Assembly: GCA_030613505.1 (NCBI GenBank)
Contig: JAUWLW010000007.1
Span: 11,395-75,394, forward strand
Length of the DNA stretch: 64,000 nt
Direction of reading: 5' to 3'
From: Candidatus Zixiibacteriota bacterium
GTDB lineage: Bacteria > RBG-13-66-14 > B26-G2 > WVWN01
A program made the position numbers and the translations under genes. The notes beneath the pieces are model-generated. The model was not told the DNA's origin and ran no database searches. It was given only the letters and a program-made list of their open reading frames with translations. This document shows, piece by piece, positions 58,807 through 64,000 of the stretch (position 1 is its first letter; every line of letters starts with the position of its first letter).

Positions 58807-59820
58807 TCAGTCGGTACGGTGAGTCCGCAAACATTCCGCCACTTGTTCGGGGACGGTAGGGTTTATATAAAAACCGGTCCCCCACTCGAAACCCGCAACC
58901 TTCGCCAATTTCGGTATTATTTCGATGTGCCAATGGTAGTGTTCCAGCTCGTCCATGCCGCACGGCGCGGTATGAAGCACCAGGTTGTACGGCGGCGTGC
59001 GGAGCACCCCGTCCACCTTCCCCATAACTAGTTTGATATGATTCGCTAAATGTTTGACCTCTTCCTCTGCGACGTTTTTGAATGACGAGACGTGTCGCCT
59101 GGGCATAACCTGAATCTCGAACGGGAAGCGCGACGCGTACGGGACGAACGACACGATTAGATCGTCGGCGAACACCAACCGCGCGCCGTCGTCGTATTCC
59201 TGCCTTAAGGTGTCGCAGAAGATGCAACGCTGCTTATACCCGAAATGGGCCAGGCCACCGGCTAATTCTTCCGCAATGCGCTTGGGGACCACGGGCGTGG
59301 CGATGAGTTGGCAGTGAGGATGTTCCAAACTGGCCCCCGCTGCTTCGCCCACGTTTTTAAAAATTTGTATGTATTTAAACCGGGTATCTTTTTCGAGGTC
59401 GGCCGCACGGTCGACGAACGCGTGCAACATCGCTTCTAATTGTTGCAGCGGCATCGTAGCTAACGTAGCGTTGTGGTCGGGCGTCTCGATAATGACCTCG
59501 TGCGCGCCGATGCCGTTCATGCGGTCGTATATTCCCTCGGCGCGCGCGTCGAGTTCCCCTTCGATTTGGAGCGCCGGGTACTTATTGGGAACTACGCGCA
59601 CGGTCCAATCCGGCGAGTTGGGAGGCGATTCCGCGGGCCGGTAGGCCATAATCTCGGGCGGCGTCTGGTCCTCGCGGCCGGGGCAAAAAGGGCAATTACG
59701 CTCACCCTCCGCCGTGGTGTGCGCATTCTCTATAGGCGCGACATCCTGCGGCCTTTTCGCCCGCTCGACCGCGATAATTACCCACCGGCCTACGACCGGA
59801 TCTCTCCTCAGCTCGGGCAC
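58807..59820 (-). CDS. galT: Galactose-1-phosphate uridylyltransferase
   Basis: A 337-residue GalT that swaps UMP between UDP-glucose and galactose-1-phosphate. RDPVVGRWVIIAVERAKRP, CPFCPGREDQTPPEI (zinc site) and the catalytic LEHPHCQLIATP are present, as is a second zinc-site set near the C-terminus (HYHWHIEIIPKL). Length is normal. Some GalT-like proteins act on ADP-sugars; that is possible next to glgA. It is preceded by nrdR two bases upstream in the same operon. Confidence 0.94.
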   Translation of the reverse strand: MPELRRDPVVGRWVIIAVERAKRPQDVAPIENAHTTAEGERNCPFCPGREDQTPPEIMAYRPAESPPNSPDWTVRVVPNKYPALQIEGELDARAEGIYDRMNGIGAHEVIIETPDHNATLATMPLQQLEAMLHAFVDRAADLEKDTRFKYIQIFKNVGEAAGASLEHPHCQLIATPVVPKRIAEELAGGLAHFGYKQRCIFCDTLRQEYDDGARLVFADDLIVSFVPYASRFPFEIQVMPRRHVSSFKNVAEEEVKHLANHIKLVMGKVDGVLRTPPYNLVLHTAPCGMDELEHYHWHIEIIPKLAKVAGFEWGTGFYINPTVPEQVAECLRTHRTD

Positions 59821-59822
59821 CG

Positions 59823-60329
59823 TTACCTCTTAACCTCGTTCTTCGAACGTCGCGGGGCAACGGCTCCCTTTCCCTCCGCCGGCCCCATCAATTTATGAAG
59901 TTCGTCCATGAACTCGCCAACGTCGCGGAACGACCTGTAAACGGAAGCGAACCTTATATATGCCACCTCGTCCAGCTCTTTGAGGGCCGCCATTACGCGT
60001 TCTCCTATGGCGCGACTCGGGATCTCTCCCTCGTACGTCCCGCCCAGGTCGCGTTCAATTTTCGTCACGAGGGCGACTATGTCGTCGTGCGATACCGGCC
60101 TCTTCTCGCAAGCCGTCACGATGCCCTTGATGATCTTCTCGCGGCTGAACGGTTGACGCGTCCCATCCTTTTTAATAACCAGCACGGGGACTTCTTCGCG
60201 CCGCTCGTAGGTCGTAAAACGACGGCCGCAAGACCGGCACTCGCGGCGGCGCCGAATCACGTGGCCGTCGTCGACCGCCCGCGAATCGACTACCCTATCC
60301 TCCGGTTTGCCGCAGTAGGGACACCTCAT
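59823..60329 (-). CDS. nrdR: Transcriptional repressor NrdR
   Basis: A 168-residue NrdR. The N-terminal zinc ribbon [21 protein letters not shown] and [13 protein letters not shown] lead into an ATP-cone ([24 protein letters not shown]). It represses ribonucleotide reductase genes when dATP is bound, through NrdR boxes; no such gene is in the window. It overlaps the lptC stop by four bases. Confidence 0.96.
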   Translation of the reverse strand: MRCPYCGKPEDRVVDSRAVDDGHVIRRRRECRSCGRRFTTYERREEVPVLVIKKDGTRQPFSREKIIKGIVTACEKRPVSHDDIVALVTKIERDLGGTYEGEIPSRAIGERVMAALKELDEVAYIRFASVYRSFRDVGEFMDELHKLMGPAEGKGAVAPRRSKNEVKR

Positions 60330-60940
60330 TTCGGCCCTTCGCCCGGCTTTTCACCGGTTCCGGCTTCGGCTCCCCATTTCCTTCCGGCTCCCAAGCCGCG
60401 CATTTCCTTGTCGAGAATGTCGGCGTCGAGTTCGTGGGTGGAGAAGGACTCGAGGCCGGGCGTAGCTCTAAACCCTTGGCCCCGGATAATGCTGCGGCCC
60501 CGTTCCAGCGTGCAGTACGCGTCGGAATATATACGGCTCGCGTCCGCGTCCCAATTGAGCTCTTCTGTCTTCAGTACGGCGCCGTCCTTACGCGATACCA
60601 GTACGACGTCGCCGTGGGCTCGCATGTTGTGGCGTAACATGTCGATGGTGCCCTCGCGAGAGGTGAGCGTCGAGCTGTAAGTCCCCTCCTCGTAGAAATC
60701 CACGTGTACGACGAATATTTTAGCCTCGTTGGCGTAGTCGTATATATCCGCCCGTTCGGCCTTTAAGCGCCAAGAGACGTACTCGCCGTCCATCTCCGTA
60801 AGGGTGAAGTTATCGATGACCTGGGTAGGCATGTTCTTGGGCGGCGGCGGCAACTCCTCGTCGCCGTAGCGGCATCCGCCCGTCGCCCACGCTGCGACGA
60901 TTGCCGAGCAGACAACAACTAGTATTTTCCGTCTTCCCAT
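60326..60940 (-). CDS. lptC: LPS export protein LptC
   Basis: A 204-residue LptC with an N-terminal anchor and an apparent lipoprotein cysteine (ATGGC). The LptC fold is shown by [49 protein letters not shown] and [16 protein letters not shown]. LptC couples the LptBFG transporter to LptA. In many bacteria it lies with lptA and lptB; here it is with kdsA and kdsD, while lptB and the LptA-like gene are at 22-24 kb. Confidence 0.9.
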   Translation of the reverse strand: MGRRKILVVVCSAIVAAWATGGCRYGDEELPPPPKNMPTQVIDNFTLTEMDGEYVSWRLKAERADIYDYANEAKIFVVHVDFYEEGTYSSTLTSREGTIDMLRHNMRAHGDVVLVSRKDGAVLKTEELNWDADASRIYSDAYCTLERGRSIIRGQGFRATPGLESFSTHELDADILDKEMRGLGAGRKWGAEAGTGEKPGEGPK

Positions 60941-61923
60941 CAGTCGAAATTCGCGGTTGCGGCGCCGCGCCCTAAGATATCGTGAATATGTATAATCGCC
61001 GTCGGCCGACGCTCGCCGTCCAACGCGAACAGAGCCGTAATCTGGTACTTCTCCATAAAGTGAAGCGTGCGGGCGGCCGTAGCGTCGAACTCGATGGTTT
61101 TGGGGTCCTTGGTCATTACGTCGGCCGCGGTATGGTCGTCCGTAGCGAGGCCCCGCTCGTACGCGCGCCGCACGTCGCCGTCCGTAATCACGCCTACCAA
61201 GCGGCGCTCGTCGTCCAAGACGGCGGTGACGCCGAACGTCTTAGCGCTCATTTCCGCTACGGCCTGGGTGAACGTAGCGGCCGCGCTAACTCGTGGGATT
61301 TCGTCGCCGGTGTGTCCCAATTCCGACACTTTGGATAGCAACCGCCGGCCCAACGTACCGCCCGGGTGGACGGCGGCGAAATCCTCCTCCCTAAAACCGC
61401 GTTTGCGCATAACGCACACCGCAAGCGCGTCACCCATAACGAGAGCGGCGGTGGTGCTGGCAGTGGGAACGAGCCCCAAAGGGCAAGCCTCGCGGTCTAC
61501 CACCGTCTTTATAACGTAATCTGCTTCGCGCGCGAGCGACGAGCCGGGATTTCCCGTCATAGCCACTAGCGTCGCCCCTAACGCTTTGAGCGCCGGCACC
61601 AGGGACAATATTTCGGGCGTCTCGCCGCTGTAAGAGACGGCTACGGCGACGTCCCCCGGGCGGACCATGCCCAGGTCGCCGTGCGCTCCCTCCGCCGGGT
61701 GGAGGAAAAAAGAGGCCGTACCGGTGGACGAGAGCGTGGCCGCGACCTTCTGCGCGATTATACCGGACTTCCCTATTCCCAACAGGATCGCCCGGCCCTC
61801 GGAGGACAGTATCGCCTCCACGGCGCCGGCGAAGCCGTCGTCGATATGCTCGGCCAAGGCACGTACCGCCTCGGCTTCGATGGTTACGACGCGGCGGGCG
61901 TCTTTTTTTACGTCGTCGGCCAT
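60940..61923 (-). CDS. kdsD: Arabinose-5-phosphate isomerase
   Basis: A 327-residue enzyme with an N-terminal SIS domain (ILLGIGKSGIIAQKVAATLSSTG, HGDLGMVRPGDVAVAVSYSGET, then AVHPGGTLGRRLL) and two C-terminal CBS domains. It makes arabinose-5-phosphate, the first committed sugar of Kdo. It shares one base with kdsA and one with lptC. KpsF-type paralogues are similar, but the kdsA neighbour favours kdsD. Confidence 0.93.
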   Translation of the reverse strand: MADDVKKDARRVVTIEAEAVRALAEHIDDGFAGAVEAILSSEGRAILLGIGKSGIIAQKVAATLSSTGTASFFLHPAEGAHGDLGMVRPGDVAVAVSYSGETPEILSLVPALKALGATLVAMTGNPGSSLAREADYVIKTVVDREACPLGLVPTASTTAALVMGDALAVCVMRKRGFREEDFAAVHPGGTLGRRLLSKVSELGHTGDEIPRVSAAATFTQAVAEMSAKTFGVTAVLDDERRLVGVITDGDVRRAYERGLATDDHTAADVMTKDPKTIEFDATAARTLHFMEKYQITALFALDGERRPTAIIHIHDILGRGAATANFD

Positions 61924-62759
61924 CAGCTATCCGGCCATCCTTTCACGCGCGAGTGGACTTCTAAACATTGTCGTAGTATCTCGCCCAGCCGTGCCATAGG
62001 CAGCATGCTCGCGGCGTCGCACAACGCCCGTTCCGGCTCGGGATGGAACTCGAGGAAAAGGCCGTCTATGCCGGCGGCGCAAGCCGCACGCGCCAACGGA
62101 AAGATGTAATCGCGCAAACCTCCCGCCGGGTCGTCGCTGGTCGTACCGGGCAACCGGACTACGTGCGTTACGTCGAAGAAAACGGGGTAACCGAAACGCC
62201 GCAGCGCAACGAGCGAACGGGGGTCGAAGACGATGTCGCCGTACCCGAAAACCGAACCTCGCTCCGTTATCAGGATTTCGCGGTTTCCCGTGGATTCGAT
62301 CTTTCGGAGCGGTATCGCGACTTGTTCAGGTTTAAAGAATTGAGCTTTTTTGACGTTTATCGGCTTACCCGCCGCGGCCAAAGCCAACGTAAGTTGCGTT
62401 TGCTTCGACAAGTAAGCCGGCAGTTGGAGACAGTCCAAGGCTACGCCGGCCGCGGCGGCCTCGGCAGGCGTATGCACGTCCGAGAGGACCGGAACGCCCA
62501 CCTCCTCGCGGACGCGGGAGAGGACGGCCAGCCCCTTTTCGGGACCCGGGCCCTGGTACGTCTCGTGGCTCGAGCGATTATCTTTGAGGTACGACGACTT
62601 GTAGATGTACGGAATGCCCAGCTCGGCGCAAACGCCCGCGGCGTACCGGGCCGTCTCGAGCGCGAGTGCCTCAGTCTCTATGACGCAAGGGCCGCCGATA
62701 AGCGCGAACACGCCGCCGCCTACGGTCACGTTACCTATTTTTACGGTCTTTGTTTGCAT
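61923..62759 (-). CDS. kdsA: 3-deoxy-8-phosphooctulonate synthase
   Basis: A 278-residue Kdo-8-phosphate synthase that joins PEP and arabinose-5-phosphate. LIGGPCVIETEALALE, YKSSYLKDNRSSHETYQGPG, PVLSDVHTPAEA, LQLPAYLSKQTQL and FFDVTHVVRLPG are diagnostic. The Kdo it makes links lipid A to the core of LPS, confirming an LPS-bearing outer membrane. It overlaps kdsD by one base; a 21-base gap separates it from the peptidase gene. Confidence 0.95.
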   Translation of the reverse strand: MQTKTVKIGNVTVGGGVFALIGGPCVIETEALALETARYAAGVCAELGIPYIYKSSYLKDNRSSHETYQGPGPEKGLAVLSRVREEVGVPVLSDVHTPAEAAAAGVALDCLQLPAYLSKQTQLTLALAAAGKPINVKKAQFFKPEQVAIPLRKIESTGNREILITERGSVFGYGDIVFDPRSLVALRRFGYPVFFDVTHVVRLPGTTSDDPAGGLRDYIFPLARAACAAGIDGLFLEFHPEPERALCDAASMLPMARLGEILRQCLEVHSRVKGWPDS

Positions 62760-62780
62760 CGCCCCGGCGGTAAAAGCACG

Positions 62781-64000
62781 TTAGAGTTCCAGCCCTACGA
62801 CCGCTAATTTCTCCTTCCACGTACGCAGGGCGCCGTCGGCGTAAAACCGGTCCACTAAGAAATCAAACGCCTTGGGTTCACCCAACGGTTCGCCGTATTC
62901 GCGCTCGAGGTGACCGTATACGGCGCGCTGGATTACCCTGGCGAGCATATAATTCTTACTGTACATCGGGTACAGGAGCGGGAAGTACTGCTCCGCCCAC
63001 ATCTCGTCGTCGTCGTAGCGGTAGCCGAGGAAACGTTCTGCATAGTCGTCCAGCATCGAGGCCAGATCGCCGTCGGCGTTCCTGTATGCTTCGATTTCGA
63101 AACTTTGCGCCGCCATAAAACGGCGTACCCGGGCCGCGAACGACTTCTCCGCCGCGTCCGCCACGCGGGAAACTTCATCTTCCGACATCTTCGTAAACTT
63201 CCGCAACCAGGCGGGCCTATCCACTAATAATCCCCACGTGTCGGCCATCGCTTCCGCGAAGAAGCCGGCGTCGCCGACTTTCAGGGAGAAATCCTCGGCC
63301 GCCGTAAATTTACGGTGAACGGCGTGGCCGAACTCGTGATACAGAACGCGCAAATCGGACATACCGTCTTTCAAGTTGAGGAGTATGCGGACGTCGTCGG
63401 GTACGCGGATGGCGAAGCACAGGCCGCCGTACGGAATATCGGCGTCGGCGTGTAGGGCGATGCCCAGCGACTCGAGGTCCCGGCCGAACCCCTTGACGAC
63501 CTCGGCCAACGAGGGTAAGCCGACTTCGCCGGGGAAATATTTATCGTCGGCGGCGCAGAGCCGGTCGGTAATAAAATATACGTCCCAAGGTTCGACTTTA
63601 TCCAATTGAAAACGGTCGACCCCCTCCGCCAATAGCTCTTCGTACGATTGCCTCGTAATACTCTCGTATTTATCGATTAATACCTTTAACTCCGCGACCG
63701 TAAGTTCCTCTCCCTTCAACGCTAAAGACGGGTAATCTTCGTAACCCAAGGCTTGCGCCGCGTCGTTCCGTAAGCGGTAAAGCCGCCTCGCGCGCTCAAA
63801 TAACTCCTCCCTGAGTTTACCCTCCGATCGGAATGCCCGCCGGCGTACGTCCCGGTCGGCCTCCTTCAAAAGTATATTCGTCTTTAAATGGCGCGGAATT
63901 TCTTCTCCGTCAAGCGTCGGCTTGACGTCTATTACTATTTTCTGAATCTCTTCTTTGAGGTCGATGATCTCATCGGTTTCCGCGCGCGCCAACGTTACCC
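62781..64000 (-). CDS. M3/M2-like zinc metallopeptidase, N-terminus outside window
   Basis: The last ~403 residues of a larger peptidase; the frame is open to the window edge, so the true start is outside. The zinc motif HEFGH lies in LYHEFGHAVHRKF and the third-ligand region is GFFAEAMADTWG. Helical architecture and motif spacing fit a gluzincin of the M3 (oligopeptidase) or M2 type; GFFAEAMAD is nearer to M2. Oligopeptidase activity is likely. It precedes kdsA with a 21-base gap. Confidence 0.85.
   Translation of the reverse strand, partial: VTLARAETDEIIDLKEEIQKIVIDVKPTLDGEEIPRHLKTNILLKEADRDVRRRAFRSEGKLREELFERARRLYRLRNDAAQALGYEDYPSLALKGEELTVAELKVLIDKYESITRQSYEELLAEGVDRFQLDKVEPWDVYFITDRLCAADDKYFPGEVGLPSLAEVVKGFGRDLESLGIALHADADIPYGGLCFAIRVPDDVRILLNLKDGMSDLRVLYHEFGHAVHRKFTAAEDFSLKVGDAGFFAEAMADTWGLLVDRPAWLRKFTKMSEDEVSRVADAAEKSFAARVRRFMAAQSFEIEAYRNADGDLASMLDDYAERFLGYRYDDDEMWAEQYFPLLYPMYSKNYMLARVIQRAVYGHLEREYGEPLGEPKAFDFLVDRFYADGALRTWKEKLAVVGLEL

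Overview
The window looks like one contig of a Gram-negative bacterium from an uncultivated candidate phylum, perhaps FCB-like (WOR-3, Coatesbacteria, Zixibacteria or similar); the sequence alone does not settle the phylum. Pointers are LPS genes (kdsA, kdsD, lptA-like, lptB, lptC), a C25-type peptidase ending in a T9SS-like sorting domain, a tiny COX24/bS22-like basic protein of the kind seen in Bacteroidota relatives, frequent TTG and GTG starts, and many family-specific lipoproteins. The DNA is moderately GC-rich and almost fully coding. No insertion sequence, prophage or CRISPR array was seen; nearly all genes are core or housekeeping, arranged in long overlapping operons.

Layout, left part. 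1-8 kb: end of a possible DUF4388-like protein, two small EamA/SMR-type transporters, two tandem paralogous lipoproteins (the second with its own promoter and terminator), cytidine deaminase, a DUF362 ferredoxin-like protein, endonuclease V, a nitroreductase, an L,D-transpeptidase lipoprotein and a zinc-ribbon membrane protein. 8-13 kb: lgt, asnS, a truncated ClC chloride-channel remnant and two tandem CNNM/CorC proteins. 13-18.5 kb: a DUF4388 protein, a GAF/HD-GYP phosphodiesterase, an unknown gene, three consecutive cysteine-rich small proteins and a pyrimidine-nucleoside phosphorylase. The third cysteine-rich gene (16657-17130) has an in-frame TGA exactly where the C_GCAxxG_C_C redox family has its first conserved cysteine, so it is read here as a selenoprotein. 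18.5-22.6 kb: two tandem GT-C-type membrane glycosyltransferases.

Middle part. 22.6-37 kb is one long run: lptA-like, lptB, rpoN, lpd, lipA, hpf, ptsN, hprK, then a mannose-type PTS (IIA, IIB, IIC, IID) with a GH57 glucanotransferase inserted between IIB and IIC, then HPr and enzyme I. It joins LPS export, sigma-54, ribosome hibernation and the whole sugar phosphorelay, including the HPr kinase that gates it. 37-40 kb: a lipoprotein, DUF4416 and tsaE-tsaB-rimI. 40-43 kb (minus): queE, DUF366, queC, queD, coaE (7-deazaguanine synthesis). 43-47 kb: a CAP-domain protein, nadA-nadC, a MerR regulator and two tRNA-Pro genes.

Right part. 47-57 kb: LOG-like protein, acylphosphatase, C25-type peptidase, a sigma-70 factor, apt, tRNA-Arg(CCT), a triple-GYF/RDD membrane protein and its small neighbours, sppA, a DUF4349 lipoprotein, HU and a 29-residue basic protein. 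57-64 kb (minus): M3/M2-like peptidase (cut by the window end), kdsA, kdsD, lptC, nrdR, galT, glgA. Here Kdo synthesis and LPS transport are co-encoded, and glycogen/galactose enzymes follow; with the GH57 enzyme this suggests stored alpha-glucan metabolism.
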